64,000 bases of DNA from Sphingomonas xinjiangensis (GCF_014199255.1 NZ_JACIJF010000005.1:124001-188000); one strand, 5' to 3'; shown: positions 16,309 through 27,674, counted from the first letter of the stretch. Notes: generated from the sequence alone by a model not told the origin. Translations and numbers: made by a program.

Positions 16309-16988
16309 CGTCCGCGGCGCCGCGCGATGATCGTCAGCGCGACGACCATGCCGGCGAGCCCGAACCAGGTGAGCGCGTAGACCAAGTGGCTGTTGGGGAA
16401 GCGGACCACGGTCATGCCGCCGCGCGGCCACCCTGCCCCGGTCCGATCGGCGTCGATGAAATAGGGGGCGACCCTGCCCAGCCGATGCCGCGCCGCGATC
16501 GCCTGCACATCGCGCGAATACCAGCGGTCCTGCGCGGGATCGTTGCGGCGCAGGAAGCCACCCTTCGGTTCGGTAGTGCGCAGGAGGCCCGAGACCGTGA
16601 CCGGCGCCGCGTCAGGCGGGGCGATCCTGCCGCGCTGGTCGGCGGGTACGAAGCCGCGATTGACCAGCACGCTCCAGCCGGCGTCGCTGCGCAGCGGCGT
16701 CAGGAGCCAGAAGCCGCCGCCGAGACTGGTGACGGCCTGAACATAGCTGTCTCGATTGGGGAGGAAGCGGCCGCGTATCTGGACCCGCGTATAGGCCGCA
16801 TCGCTGCCGATGGCAGGCCAGGCGCTCGGCCCGGGAGCGGCAACCGGAGCGGCGGCGAGCCGCCGCTCCACTTGCTCGATCAGCGCCAGTTTCCAGGCGC
16901 GGCGCTCGATCTGCCACACGCCCAGGCCGACCAGCAGCAGGACGGCGATGGCGGCTAGCGTACCACCGACGATGCGGCGGGCACGCAT
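16305..16988 (-). CDS. surf1: SURF1-family oxidase assembly protein
   Basis: 227 aa with one N-terminal and one C-terminal transmembrane helix bracketing a periplasmic domain, the SURF1/Shy1 topology. Conserved pieces are LGVWQIERRAWKLALI near the N-terminus, YTRVQIRGRF, GFWLLTPLRS, VLVNRGFVPAD and a C-terminal HLVYALTWFGLA. SURF1 proteins help insert haem into haem-copper oxidases. Here it sits between cyoD and regB and most likely serves the adjacent quinol oxidase rather than the caa3 enzyme. Confidence 0.9.
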   Translation of the reverse strand: MRARRIVGGTLAAIAVLLLVGLGVWQIERRAWKLALIEQVERRLAAAPVAAPGPSAWPAIGSDAAYTRVQIRGRFLPNRDSYVQAVTSLGGGFWLLTPLRSDAGWSVLVNRGFVPADQRGRIAPPDAAPVTVSGLLRTTEPKGGFLRRNDPAQDRWYSRDVQAIAARHRLGRVAPYFIDADRTGAGWPRGGMTVVRFPNSHLVYALTWFGLAGMVVALTIIARRRGR

Positions 16989-16989
16989 C

Positions 16990-17382
16990 TTACATGCCGC
17001 CGGGCATCTCCATGCCCGGCATCATGTTCAGGTTCATATGGAACATCACCCACAGCGTTCCCGCCAGCGCAATCACGACGATGATGATCGTGAAGATCAA
17101 CGCCATCAGCGTCCAGCCGCTTTCCGACTTACTGTTCATGTGCAGGAAGTAGATCATGTGGACGACGATCTGGACCAGCGCGAGCGCCATGCAGATGCCG
17201 ATCACGACCTGGGTGTTGGCGATGAAATTGCCCATCACCAGCGCGAAGGGAATGGCGGTCAGCAGCACCGACAGGCCGAAGCCGGTCAGGTAGCTGCGGC
17301 GGGTGCCGTGCGGTGCGCCGCCATGGTCGCCATGGCCATGCGCATCATGCCCAGGACCGGCGGCGTGCGTATCCGCGCTCAT
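16990..17382 (-). CDS. cyoD: Cytochrome bo3 quinol oxidase subunit IV (CyoD)
   Basis: 130 aa small subunit with three transmembrane helices. The N-terminal 30 residues are histidine-rich (HDAHGHGDHGGAPHG). The core has SYLTGFGLSVLLTAIPFALVM, VVIGICMALALVQIVVHMIYFLHMN, and a third helix TLMALIFTIIIVVIALAGTLWVM, ending in a methionine-rich tail. The ATG at 17380-17382 overlaps the cyoC stop by ATGA. A longer open frame upstream overlaps cyoC and is not used. Confidence 0.92.
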   Translation of the reverse strand: MSADTHAAGPGHDAHGHGDHGGAPHGTRRSYLTGFGLSVLLTAIPFALVMGNFIANTQVVIGICMALALVQIVVHMIYFLHMNSKSESGWTLMALIFTIIIVVIALAGTLWVMFHMNLNMMPGMEMPGGM

Positions 17383-18017
17383 CGCATCACTCCGAGAAGA
17401 TAGACAAAGGTGAACACGCCGATCCAGATCACGTCGAGGAAGTGCCAGAACAGCGACAGGCACTGGAGGCGGCGCAGATTGGCCGGCTCCAGCCCGCGGC
17501 GGGCGACCTGGACCATCAGCGTCACGAGCCAGATCAAACCGAAGGTGACGTGCAGGCCGTGCGTGCCGACCAGCGTGAAGAAGGCCGACAGGAAGGCCGA
17601 GCGCTGCGGCCCCGCCCCTTCGTGGAGCAGGTGCGAGAACTCGTACAGCTCGATCGCCAGGAACGCCGCGCCGAACAGGCCGGTGGCGGCAAGCCAGCCG
17701 AGCACCGCGCCCTGCCGCTTTTCGTCGCTGGAGATCATCGCGAAGCCGTACGTGATCGACGACAGCAGCAGCATGGCGGTGTTCACCGCCACGAGCTTCA
17801 GGTCGAACAGCTCCTTGGGCGTCGGGCCCCCGGCATAAGCGGCGCCATAGACGCCCCAGGCCGCGAACAGCATCGCAAAGATGAGGCAGTCGCTCATCAG
17901 GTAGAGCCAGAAGCCCAGCATGGTACTGGCCCCCGGCGGATGCTCGTGCGGATCGAGGTCCCAGAATGCGGGCGCTTCGGTGCCCGGCGGCGTGGTTTCA
18001 GTCATCGTGGTCGCCAT
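17379..18017 (-). CDS. cyoC: Cytochrome bo3 quinol oxidase subunit III (CyoC)
   Basis: 212 aa with five transmembrane helices. It has the segments GFWLYLMSDCLIFAMLFAAW, FELLHEGAGPQRSAFLSAFF-like region (here EFSHLLHEGAGPQRS) and GTHGLHVTFGLIWLV typical of CyoC, and ends in WHFLDVIWIGVFTFVYLLG. It stabilises the oxidase core. It follows cyoB by three bases. Confidence 0.93.
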   Translation of the reverse strand: MATTMTETTPPGTEAPAFWDLDPHEHPPGASTMLGFWLYLMSDCLIFAMLFAAWGVYGAAYAGGPTPKELFDLKLVAVNTAMLLLSSITYGFAMISSDEKRQGAVLGWLAATGLFGAAFLAIELYEFSHLLHEGAGPQRSAFLSAFFTLVGTHGLHVTFGLIWLVTLMVQVARRGLEPANLRRLQCLSLFWHFLDVIWIGVFTFVYLLGVMR

Positions 18018-18020
18018 GGT

Positions 18021-20018
18021 TCAGCCCCTCGCCGCCAGCGCTTGCGTGCGCAGGTTCTCGACACGGGTCACTTCTTCAGCCGGGATGTGGAAGTCCCGGT
18101 CATAGTTGAAGGTGTGGCCGATCGCCACGACCAGCAGCCCGACAAAGCCAAGGATGGCCAGCCACCAGATGTACCAGATCATCGCCATGGCGATCACTGC
18201 GGAAAGCCCGGCCAGGATCACGCCGGCGCCCGTGCTCTTGGGCATATGGATGTCGCGGAAGCCGGTCGTAGGGCGTGCGGCCTCACGGCTCTTCATATCG
18301 TACCACGCGTCGAGATCGTGGATCACGGGCGTGAAGGCGAAGTTATATTCCGGCGGCGGCGACGAGGTCGCCCATTCCAGGCTGCGGCCATCCCACGGAT
18401 CGCCGGTGAAGTCGCGCAGCTGCTCGCGGTTGCGGACGCTGACGAAGATCTGGATCAGGAAGGCAGCGATGCCGACCGCGATGATCGCGGCGCCGATGCC
18501 GGCGATGATGAACCAAATCTGGAGCGACGGATCGTCGAAGTGGCGCAGGCGCCGCGTCACGCCCATCAGGCCCAGGATGTAGAGCGGCGTGAACGCCACC
18601 CAGAAGCCCACGACCCAGCACCAGAAGCTGACCAGACCCCATTTCTTGTCCAGCTTGAAGCCGAACGCCTTGGGCCACCAATAATTGATACCGGCGAACA
18701 GGCCGAACAGCACGCCGCCGATGATCACGTTGTGGAAGTGAGCGATCAGGAACAGCGAATTGTGGAGCACGAAGTCGGCCGGCGGGACCGCCAGCAGCAC
18801 GCCCGTCATGCCACCGATCACGAAGGTGAGCATGAACGCGATCGACCACATCATCGGCAGTTCGAAGCGGATCCGCCCCTTGTACATCGTGAACAGCCAG
18901 TTGAAGATCTTCGCACCCGTCGGGATCGAGATGATCATCGTCGTGATTCCGAAGAAGCTGTTGACGCTGGCGCCCGAGCCCATCGTGAAGAAGTGGTGCA
19001 GCCAGACCAGATAGGCCAAGATGCAGATCACGATCAGCGCGTAGATCATCGAGGTGTAGCCGAACAGGCGCTTGCCCGAGAAGGTCGACACGACTTCGGA
19101 GAAGATACCGAACGCCGGCAGGATCAGGATGTACACCTCTGGGTGACCCCAGATCCAGATCATGTTCACGTACATCATGGGATTGCCGCCCCCGGTGTTC
19201 GTGAAGAAGTTGGTGCCGACATAGCGGTCGAGGCTGAGCATCGCGAGCACGGCGGTGAGCACCGGGAAGGCGGCGACGATCAGCACGTTGGTGACCAGCG
19301 CCGACCAGGTGAAGACGGGCATCTTCATCATGGTCATGCCGGGTGCGCGCATCTTGACGATGGTCGCGAGCAGGTTGACGCCGGACAGCAGGGTGCCGAC
19401 GCCGGCGACCTGCAACGCCCATATGTAATAGTCGACGCCGACATCGGGCGAGTAATCGAGCCCTGAAAGCGGCGCCATCGCCAGCCAGCCGGTGCGGGCG
19501 AATTCCCCCACGAACAAGCTGGCCATCACGATCACCGCGCCGGCCGCCGTCATCCAGAAGCTGAAATTGTTGAGGAACGGAAAGCTGACGTCGCGCGCGC
19601 CGATCTGAAGCGGCACGACATAGTTCATCAGACCCGTCACAAACGGCATCGCCACGAAGAAGATCATGATCACGCCATGCGCGGTGAAGATCTGATCGAA
19701 GTGGTGCGCGTTCAGATAGCCTTCGTTGGCGCCGAAGGCCATCGCCTGCTGAAGCCGCATCATGATCGCGTCGGCGAAGCCGCGCAGCAGCATGACCAGA
19801 CCAAGCACCATGTACATGATGCCGATCTTCTTGTGGTCGACGCTGGTGAACCATTCCTTCCAGAGATAGCCCCACAGTTTGAAGTAGGTCAGCGCCAGCA
19901 ACAGCGCGACGCCGCCCAGCGCGACCACGACGAACGTGGCGAGCACTATCGGCTCATGGATGGGAAAGCTTTCGAGCGTCAGCCGCCCGAAGATTGTCTT
20001 GATCAGGGTGTCGGACAT
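18021..20018 (-). CDS. cyoB: Cytochrome bo3 quinol oxidase subunit I (CyoB)
   Basis: 665 aa catalytic subunit with about 15 helices. It shows [13 protein letters not shown], the glutamate and tyrosine in [14 protein letters not shown], the CuB histidines in WLHHFFTMG, and [17 protein letters not shown] with the haem ligands. The enzyme oxidises ubiquinol and pumps protons while reducing oxygen. The N-terminal and C-terminal extra helices are those of CyoB rather than of cytochrome c oxidases. It is intact and embedded in the cyo operon. Confidence 0.95.
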   Translation of the reverse strand: MSDTLIKTIFGRLTLESFPIHEPIVLATFVVVALGGVALLLALTYFKLWGYLWKEWFTSVDHKKIGIMYMVLGLVMLLRGFADAIMMRLQQAMAFGANEGYLNAHHFDQIFTAHGVIMIFFVAMPFVTGLMNYVVPLQIGARDVSFPFLNNFSFWMTAAGAVIVMASLFVGEFARTGWLAMAPLSGLDYSPDVGVDYYIWALQVAGVGTLLSGVNLLATIVKMRAPGMTMMKMPVFTWSALVTNVLIVAAFPVLTAVLAMLSLDRYVGTNFFTNTGGGNPMMYVNMIWIWGHPEVYILILPAFGIFSEVVSTFSGKRLFGYTSMIYALIVICILAYLVWLHHFFTMGSGASVNSFFGITTMIISIPTGAKIFNWLFTMYKGRIRFELPMMWSIAFMLTFVIGGMTGVLLAVPPADFVLHNSLFLIAHFHNVIIGGVLFGLFAGINYWWPKAFGFKLDKKWGLVSFWCWVVGFWVAFTPLYILGLMGVTRRLRHFDDPSLQIWFIIAGIGAAIIAVGIAAFLIQIFVSVRNREQLRDFTGDPWDGRSLEWATSSPPPEYNFAFTPVIHDLDAWYDMKSREAARPTTGFRDIHMPKSTGAGVILAGLSAVIAMAMIWYIWWLAILGFVGLLVVAIGHTFNYDRDFHIPAEEVTRVENLRTQALAARG

Positions 20019-20028
20019 TGTCTGGGTC

Positions 20029-21147
20029 TCAGCCTTGGGCGGCGCGCGCGGTGCCGGGCAGTGCCGGCAGCTCCAGGCGGGTCATGTTGCGGTTGCTGTC
20101 ATTGCCGGGTTCGCGGTTGCCGTGCGGCTGGCCATGCGGCGCAGTGACGTGCGGGCTCGAACCCTTTTCGCCGGGGTCCTTCAACAGCGCGCCTTTCGGC
20201 TCACCGGCACGCGGTGCGCGGTCGTTCACCGGCGGATGGCTCCCCGGCTGGTGGCCATCATGCGCCATGGTCGCACCCATGCAGGTTTCACCGGGATGTG
20301 CGCACAACTGGACGATGCGATCGAACAGCCCGGACTCGACGGCGGAGAAGCGGATGACGGGCACCTTCTCGCTGGGCTTCTCCAGCTTGAGATACTCGTC
20401 GCGGCGAAGCTGAAGCCCGCTGCCGCGCACGCCATCAACCCAGCGGTCGAAACCGGCCTGGTCCACCGAATGCGTCGTGAAGTTCATGTAGGAGAAGCCG
20501 GCGCCCGAATAGTTGGCGCTCATGCCTCCGAACTGGCCGGTGCGGTTCAGTACCGCGTGGAGCTTCGTCTCCATGCCGGCCATGGTGTAGATCATGCCGG
20601 CCATGGCGGGCACATAGAAGGTGTTCATCACCGACGAAGAGGTCAGACGGAAGCGCACCTGGCGATTTGCCGGAACCACCAGCTCGTTGACGGTGGCGAT
20701 GCCCTGTTCGGGGTAGATGAACAGCCATTTCCAGTCGAGCGAGACCACCTGGACTTCAAGTGGACGCTGATTCGCGGGCACTGCCTTGCCGGGCGCGAGG
20801 CGGCTTATCGGCCGGTAGGGATCAAGCGTGTGAGTCGCGACCCAGGTCAGCGCGCCCAGCGCGATGATGATGAGCAGCGGCGCCGACCAGATGATCAGCT
20901 CCAGCCCGGTCGAGTGGTCCCAGTCGGGCAGATATTCGGCATCCTTATTGGACGCACGGTATCGCCAGGCGAACAGGACGGTCAGGATCATCACGGGCAC
21001 GATGATCAGCAGCATCAGACCGGTGGACCATAGAATAAGGTCAGCCTGCTGGCGCGCGACATCGCCCGCGGGGTTCATGACCACGGTGTTGCAGCCGCCG
21101 AGGAGCGGAAGCGCCACAAAGGGCGTTATACGGGAAAGGCGAGACAT
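20029..21147 (-). CDS. cyoA: Cytochrome bo3 quinol oxidase subunit II (CyoA)
   Basis: 372 aa lipoprotein subunit and first gene of the cyo operon. A leader ending in LLGGC is followed by two helices and a cupredoxin-like periplasmic domain. This carries [18 protein letters not shown] and [21 protein letters not shown] but lacks the CuA cysteine pair, as expected for a quinol oxidase. The C-terminal 80 residues are hydrophilic and His/Pro-rich, which is longer than in the E. coli protein. ATG 21145-21147 is preferred over the adjacent GTG. The upstream region holds a perfect 19-bp dyad. Confidence 0.93.
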   Translation of the reverse strand: MSRLSRITPFVALPLLGGCNTVVMNPAGDVARQQADLILWSTGLMLLIIVPVMILTVLFAWRYRASNKDAEYLPDWDHSTGLELIIWSAPLLIIIALGALTWVATHTLDPYRPISRLAPGKAVPANQRPLEVQVVSLDWKWLFIYPEQGIATVNELVVPANRQVRFRLTSSSVMNTFYVPAMAGMIYTMAGMETKLHAVLNRTGQFGGMSANYSGAGFSYMNFTTHSVDQAGFDRWVDGVRGSGLQLRRDEYLKLEKPSEKVPVIRFSAVESGLFDRIVQLCAHPGETCMGATMAHDGHQPGSHPPVNDRAPRAGEPKGALLKDPGEKGSSPHVTAPHGQPHGNREPGNDSNRNMTRLELPALPGTARAAQG

Positions 21148-21184
21148 CACGGGCGCGAGCTAGGCCCGTTTGTGCAGCTGCGAA

Positions 21185-21203
21185 ATAGGACAATTTGTCC
21201 TAT
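21185..21203. promoter_or_regulatory. Perfect 19-bp dyad between cyoA and a divergent MFS gene (candidate operator)
   Basis: ATAGGACAA-T-TTGTCCTAT is a perfect inverted repeat of 9-bp arms around one base. It lies 38 bases upstream of the cyoA start and 65 bases upstream of the MFS start. The placement in a divergent promoter region and the perfect symmetry fit a dimeric repressor or activator site. I do not recognise the consensus, and it does not resemble the RegA box that I know. Confidence 0.6.
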
Positions 21204-21268
21204 CCCAACGCTGGCTGCACCTCTCTACAGCCCTTCCCAAACGTTCGACATGCTTGGAAACCTGAATC

Positions 21269-22597
21269 ATGGCTGAGGCCGTCGCCCATTCCGCATCGCT
21301 AGAGCGCGATGCCCGCAACGTGAACGCGCGTGGCCATCACGACGCCAAACCCGGCGAGATCGCCATTGGCGTGGTGATCGGCCGGACGTCGGAGTTCTTT
21401 GACTTCTTTGTCTATGCGCTTGCGTCGGTGATCGTGTTTCCGGCGCTGGTGTTTCCGTATCTGGAGCCGCTGGGCGGGACCATCCTGTCGTTCTGCCTGT
21501 TTCCGCTGGCGTTCATCGCCCGGCCGATCGGTTCGCAGATCTTCATGGCGGTCGACCGAAAGCACGGCCGCGGCACGAAGCTGACGATCGCGCTGTTCCT
21601 GCTCGGCACCTCCACCGTGGCGATCGCCTTCCTGCCTGCCTATGACCAGGTCGGAACCGCGTCGGCGGTGCTGCTGGCGGTCGGGCGCATCGGCCAGGGG
21701 CTTGCCTGGGGCGGCGCCTGGGACGGCCTGTCCTCGCTGCTCGCACTCAACGCGCCGGAAAAGCGCCGCGGCTGGTGGGCAATGGTGCCGCAGCTTGGCG
21801 CGCCGCTCGGCCTGCTGCTCGCCGCCGGGCTGTTCGCCTTTTTCCTGGGCACGCTGTCGCCAGAGGACTTCCTGTCCTGGGGCTGGCGCTACCCCTTCTT
21901 CGTCGCCTTTGCCGTCAACGTCGTGGCGTTGTTCGCCCGGCTGCGCATGGTGGTGACGCCGGAATATACCGAATTGTTCAAGAGCCGCGAGCTGACGCCG
22001 TCGCCGGTCGGCGCGACGCTGAAGTCGCAGTGGCGCAACATCGTCATCGGCGCGTTCGCGCCGCTCGCCAGCTTCGCGCTGTTCCACATGATCACTGTGT
22101 TCCCGCTTTCGTGGGTGGCGGTGTTCACCGGGGAGAGCGTGACGCGCTTCCTGATGATCGAGATGGTCGGTGCCGTTGTCGGCGTGCTGTCGATCATCGC
22201 CTCGGGGCTGCTGGCCGACCGGATCGGCCGCCGTTCGCTGCTTGGCTACACCGCCGCGGCGATCGCCGTGTTCTCCGGCTTCGCGCCGCAGCTGCTGAAC
22301 GGCGGCCATGTGGGCGAAACGCTGTTCATGATCACCGGCTTCGTGCTGCTCGGCCTTTCGTTCGGCCAATCCTCGGGCGCGGTGACGAGCAACTTCCCCA
22401 AACGCGCGCGCTACACCGGTGCGGCGCTGACCTCGGACCTCGCCTGGCTGTTCGGCGCCGGTTTCGCACCGCTGGCAGCGCTCCTGCTGGCCGAGCATTT
22501 CGGGCTGATCGCGGCGGGCGCCTATCTGCTCTCGGGCGCGATCGCAACGCTGGTGGCGCTCGGCCTCAACAAGGAACTGGCCCGCAGGCTCGACTGA
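21269..22597 (+). CDS. MFS transporter, metabolite:H+ symporter (MHS) type
   Basis: 442 aa, twelve predicted helices. The N-terminus IGVVIGRTSEFFDFFVYALASVIVFP and the FCLFPLAFIARPIGSQIFMAVDRKHGR block (helices 2-3 with the RxGR-like loop) are typical of the MHS family that includes shikimate, alpha-ketoglutarate and proline/betaine carriers. The substrate is not predictable. It is divergent from cyoA and followed by a good intrinsic terminator, so it is probably monocistronic. Confidence 0.87.
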   Translation: MAEAVAHSASLERDARNVNARGHHDAKPGEIAIGVVIGRTSEFFDFFVYALASVIVFPALVFPYLEPLGGTILSFCLFPLAFIARPIGSQIFMAVDRKHGRGTKLTIALFLLGTSTVAIAFLPAYDQVGTASAVLLAVGRIGQGLAWGGAWDGLSSLLALNAPEKRRGWWAMVPQLGAPLGLLLAAGLFAFFLGTLSPEDFLSWGWRYPFFVAFAVNVVALFARLRMVVTPEYTELFKSRELTPSPVGATLKSQWRNIVIGAFAPLASFALFHMITVFPLSWVAVFTGESVTRFLMIEMVGAVVGVLSIIASGLLADRIGRRSLLGYTAAAIAVFSGFAPQLLNGGHVGETLFMITGFVLLGLSFGQSSGAVTSNFPKRARYTGAALTSDLAWLFGAGFAPLAALLLAEHFGLIAAGAYLLSGAIATLVALGLNKELARRLD

Positions 22598-22618
22598 CCG
22601 GGGAATCCGCACTTCTTC

Positions 22619-22659
22619 AAGGGCCGGCGACCACAGGGTTCGACCGGCCCTTTTCTTTT
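22619..22659 (+). terminator. Intrinsic terminator after the MFS gene
   Basis: AAGGGCCGG and CCGGCCCTT form a perfect 9-bp stem with a 16-base loop, followed by TTTTCTTTT. It starts 21 bases after the MFS stop. Confidence 0.85.
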
Positions 22660-22735
22660 GCCGCTCTGGCAGGCTGGCCACATGGCCGGCCGGTCAGCTC
22701 TGGCCAAGACGGCGTTTCTGCGTCAGGTGGCAGGC

Positions 22736-23701
22736 ATGTCTGACCTTGTGCTGATCGACGCCGGCGGGACCATCGCCTCTCTCCCCGACGCAGCCGGCGT
22801 TCTGGTCGGGCGCCAAGGCAGTGCGGGACTGCGCGACGTGCTCGCCCCAGCGCTGCGCGAGGGCGTGACCGAACGTCACGCTTATGCCGGGCTGAGCGAG
22901 GACATGGATTTCACCGACGCGATGCATATCGCCGCGCTGGTCGGCGAAGCCGCTGCGCAGGGCGCGCGCGGCGTGGTCGTGGCGCACGGTACCGATACGA
23001 TGGAGGACGTCGCCTTCCTCGTCGACCTGTTCCACGGCGGCGAGATGCCGGTGCTGTTCACCGGCGCACAGCGCGCGGCCGCACTACCTGGCTGCGATGG
23101 TCCTGCCAACCTGCACGACGCCGTGTGCGTGGCGCGGACCGAGGCGGCGCGCGGCATCGGCACCGCGATCGTGTTTGGCGGACGCATCCTGCCGGCACGC
23201 AGCGCCCGCAAGCTCGACAGCAGCGGCCCGGAAGCGTTCGGCCCGCACGGCACCGCGATCGGGCGCGTCGACGATCACGGCGCGCGCCTGTTCTCCACCC
23301 CGCGCCGCGTCGCGCCTTTCGATCCGGTCAAGCCCGACCCGTCCGTGGAGATCGTCGCGCTGGGCCTGGGCAGCAAGTCCGCCCTGGTAGACGCGCTTGT
23401 CGACGGCGGCGCGCGCGGCCTGGTGATCGAGGGGTTCGGGCGCGGCAACGTGCCTGGCCAGATCCTCCCCGCAATCGAGCGCGCCCGGGCCGCCGGCGTG
23501 CTCGTCGGCCTCGCCACGCACTGCATCGAAGGCGGCATTGCCCCGGCTTATCAGTCCGGCGCTAGCCTTGCCGCCATGGGCGTGATCGGCGCCCGCGACC
23601 TCAGCGCGCGCAAGCTCCGGCTGCTCCTGGCGGTCGCGCTGGGCGGTGGCCGCGCCGCCGATGATGCGGCTCGGCTGGCACAGGGCTGGCTCGACGGCTG
23701 A
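22736..23701 (+). CDS. L-asparaginase family protein
   Basis: 321 aa. The two catalytic threonine motifs of type I/II asparaginases are visible: DAGGTIAS near the N-terminus and AHGTDTMEDVAFLVDLF about residue 90. The downstream FTGAQRAAALPGCDGPANLHDAV and VIEGFGRGNVP are family segments. No signal peptide is seen when translation starts at ATG 22736, which has AGGTGG upstream, so it is likely cytoplasmic. It hydrolyses asparagine or related amides. Confidence 0.9.
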   Translation: MSDLVLIDAGGTIASLPDAAGVLVGRQGSAGLRDVLAPALREGVTERHAYAGLSEDMDFTDAMHIAALVGEAAAQGARGVVVAHGTDTMEDVAFLVDLFHGGEMPVLFTGAQRAAALPGCDGPANLHDAVCVARTEAARGIGTAIVFGGRILPARSARKLDSSGPEAFGPHGTAIGRVDDHGARLFSTPRRVAPFDPVKPDPSVEIVALGLGSKSALVDALVDGGARGLVIEGFGRGNVPGQILPAIERARAAGVLVGLATHCIEGGIAPAYQSGASLAAMGVIGARDLSARKLRLLLAVALGGGRAADDAARLAQGWLDG

Positions 23702-23754
23702 GCGCCGCGCTTCGGCCCACCATCGCTCCACCGGCCGTCACCTTTCCGGCGCAT

Positions 23755-23774
23755 CGGCCGCTGGACAGCGGCCG
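23755..23774. terminator. Possible hairpin after the asparaginase gene
   Basis: CGGCCGCT-GGAC-AGCGGCCG, an 8-bp stem with a 4-base loop, about 50 bases after the asparaginase stop. It lacks a T tract, so termination is uncertain. Confidence 0.35.
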
Positions 23775-23798
23775 CCCGTGCCCCCTATCGGAACCCGC

Positions 23799-23982
23799 AT
23801 GGGTATCATTGCAACGATCATGAACACGAGCACCGGCGAACCGATCCAGAAGATGAGCTTCGGCCGCATGCCCAAGCCCTGGGCTTCCTTTAATCTCGAA
23901 AGCGGTGAGCTGGTGAAGGCAGACCGCGTCGAAGTCGGCAAGCCTGCGCCCGGCAAGGTCGTCACGCCGGTGTTCGTCTGGG

Positions 23983-23999
<17 letters not shown>
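23799..23999 (+). CDS. Small uncharacterised protein, 66 aa
   Basis: Short ORF with high GC3. It begins MGIIATIMNTSTGEPIQ, contains SFGRMPKPWASFNLESGELVKADRVEVG and ends in a valine-rich VVTPVFVWVTPKA. There is no transmembrane segment or known motif. The opposite strand also has an 89-codon open frame here, but base composition at third positions favours this strand. It converges on the M28 peptidase with a 17-base overlap of the two 3' ends. Confidence 0.5.
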
Positions 24000-25728
<1,729 letters not shown>

Positions 25729-25811
25729 GCAGGCGACGCTATTGCCGCACGGGTCCAGGAACAACCCCGCAGCTTAGGCTTCTGCTAACTGCGTCGCGCT
25801 AGAGCAAGGCT

Positions 25812-26945
25812 ATGCAGCTCACCGCCTGGATCCTGCTCCTCCTGCCGTTCGCGGTCTTCCTGGGTTATCCAGCCCTGGTCATCGGGGTAGCGGCGCTGCG
25901 TCCGCGCCGCGCTGCCCGGCCGCTGGCCGCGCTCCCATCCGCCACCATCCTGATCTGCGCGCACAATGAAGCGGGCATGATCGCCGAAAAGCTGGCCTCG
26001 GTTCGTGCGGCCATCGCCGCCTGGCCCGGACAGATCGAACTGCTGGTTGCGGACGACGGCTCTGCCGACGACACCGCCATGCTTGCCGAGCAGGCGGGCG
26101 CCCGCGTCCTCCGCCTGCCGCGCGGCGGCAAGGCTGCCGCGCTCAATCAAGCAATTCCGCAGGCGCTGGGCGACATACTGGTGATGACCGATGCCGATCC
26201 GCTGTTCGACGCGGAGACCCTTCCCGCGCTCCTCGCCCCCTTCGCCGACCCGCGCATCGGCGCGGTTGCCGGCCGCGTGGAGACGCTCACCACCAGGCCC
26301 GGCCGCTTCGCCGCCGCCGATCGCTGGTTTCGCCAGTACGAGTCCGCATTGCGCAGCGCCGAGGATGCGCTGTTCGGCTGCGTCTCGGCCGATGGTGGCG
26401 TCTACGCCATCCGCCGCGCGCTCGCGCCCCAGGTGCCCACCGACGTCACCGACGATTTCTTCATCAGCACCGCCGCCGTTGCGGCGCGCTACCGCATTGC
26501 CTTTGCCGACAAGGCCCGCGTCTGGGAGCATAGTATCCCTGGCGGACGCCAGCAGTTCCGCCGCCGCATCCGTATCACGGTGCGTGGCCTCACTGCGCTA
26601 TGGCGCCGCCGCGCGTTGATGAACCCGCTGCGCACCGGCTGGTATGCCCCGGCCCTCCTGTTCCACAAGGTCGCCCGCCGCTTGGCGCCGCTCACCCTGC
26701 TCCCGCTATGGGCAATCAGCGGCCTTCTTGCTTTGCGGTCTGACATGTTCTGGGCGCTGGTCTGCGCAGGGATCACAGCCGCCGTGCTGATCGCCCTCGC
26801 TGGCGCTGCCGGCCTGCGGCTGCGCGGGCCGTTGAAGCTGGTGCATGGCGTAATGCTGCACCTCGCCGGGCTTGCACTCGGCACCTTGTTCTTCGCCGCA
26901 GGTCGCCGCTACGCGCAATGGACCCCACAAAGGCAGGGCGCGTGA
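25812..26945 (+). CDS. Family 2 glycosyltransferase, membrane-associated
   Basis: 377 aa with an N-terminal helix and C-terminal membrane segments. The GT2 fold shows ILICAHNEA, LLVADDGSADDT, the metal-binding VMTDADPLFD, a FGCVSADGGVYAIRR acceptor region, and VTDDFFIS followed by QQFRRRIRITVRGL, equivalent to the DxD and Q-R-x-x-R-x-like motifs of synthases. It probably adds a sugar or polymerises one at the membrane. It is translated with the next gene (GTGA overlap) and opens the EPS locus. Confidence 0.87.
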   Translation: MQLTAWILLLLPFAVFLGYPALVIGVAALRPRRAARPLAALPSATILICAHNEAGMIAEKLASVRAAIAAWPGQIELLVADDGSADDTAMLAEQAGARVLRLPRGGKAAALNQAIPQALGDILVMTDADPLFDAETLPALLAPFADPRIGAVAGRVETLTTRPGRFAAADRWFRQYESALRSAEDALFGCVSADGGVYAIRRALAPQVPTDVTDDFFISTAAVAARYRIAFADKARVWEHSIPGGRQQFRRRIRITVRGLTALWRRRALMNPLRTGWYAPALLFHKVARRLAPLTLLPLWAISGLLALRSDMFWALVCAGITAAVLIALAGAAGLRLRGPLKLVHGVMLHLAGLALGTLFFAAGRRYAQWTPQRQGA

Positions 26946-27673
26946 ACCGTCCGCGCATAGCCCTGCTCGTCTTGGGCGTCGCGGCCTGCGCCGCCGCCTT
27001 CGCCCAGTCGCAGGCCGAGCCACAGCGCGGCAGCTTCGCCGACGATTTCGACAACGGCCTCTGCGTGGGCCGCTGCCCAGGCGCGCCTTGGGCGATCAAA
27101 CAGGAAGTTCGCGGCACCGTTCGCGCCGCACCCGCGCCCGGGCGGCCCGGCCAGGCTCTGCTCGCCCGTGCAGCCCCAAAGTCCGGCGGCGTCGCCAAGG
27201 CCGATGTCGTCGCCCGCCTTATGCCTCTGCCACCCGGCACCCGCGTCACCATCGCCTTCGACCTGCGCATTCCGGCAGGCACGCCATTGAACTCGCTACA
27301 GTTGGTCGATCTGGAATGCGCCACCTGCGGCGAGGGCGGCAATCCCGGCATCCGGCTTTATCTGCGCCGCGGGCGCCTGCGCATCGACCGGTCCAAGATC
27401 GGCATTCAGCACGCCTGGGCCCGCTACGACGCGCAGCCCCTCAACCAGGACCGCTGGCACCATATCATCTGGCAGGTCCGCCTCGGCGCAGGCGATGACG
27501 GCCATACCCGCGTCACCCTGGACGGCAACGAAGTGCTCGCCGCGCGCGGCGCCACGCTGGCCAACCTGCCCCGCCTTGCGGTCGACCGGGTTCAGATCGG
27601 CATCACTGCCAATTCCAATCAAATCCCGGCAATGGCCTGGTTCGACAATGTTCGAGTAACGGTCAGCCGCTAG
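26942..27673 (+). CDS. Secreted concanavalin A-like fold protein (polysaccharide lyase/LamG-like)
   Basis: 243 aa, starting at GTG in the GT2 stop. A signal peptide (IALLVLGVAACAAAFAQ) is followed by a beta-sandwich type domain with FADDFDNG, ATCGEGGNPGIRLYL and a closing MAWFDNVRV strand. This pattern is common in concanavalin A-like glucanase/lyase domains. Two cysteine pairs (GLCVGRCPG, ECATCG) may form disulfides. No catalytic residue can be assigned. The position suggests binding, trimming or processing of the polysaccharide made by this locus. Confidence 0.7.
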   Translation: MNRPRIALLVLGVAACAAAFAQSQAEPQRGSFADDFDNGLCVGRCPGAPWAIKQEVRGTVRAAPAPGRPGQALLARAAPKSGGVAKADVVARLMPLPPGTRVTIAFDLRIPAGTPLNSLQLVDLECATCGEGGNPGIRLYLRRGRLRIDRSKIGIQHAWARYDAQPLNQDRWHHIIWQVRLGAGDDGHTRVTLDGNEVLAARGATLANLPRLAVDRVQIGITANSNQIPAMAWFDNVRVTVSR

Positions 27674-27674
27674 C

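Noticed and set aside
17313..19466. Long open frame of 717 codons opposite cyoB/cyoC
   Set aside because: Same low-complexity charged composition; cyoB and cyoC are certain on the other strand.
21299..22681. Open frame of 460 codons opposite the MFS gene
   Set aside because: Charged, repetitive translation; the MFS gene has clear helices and family motifs.
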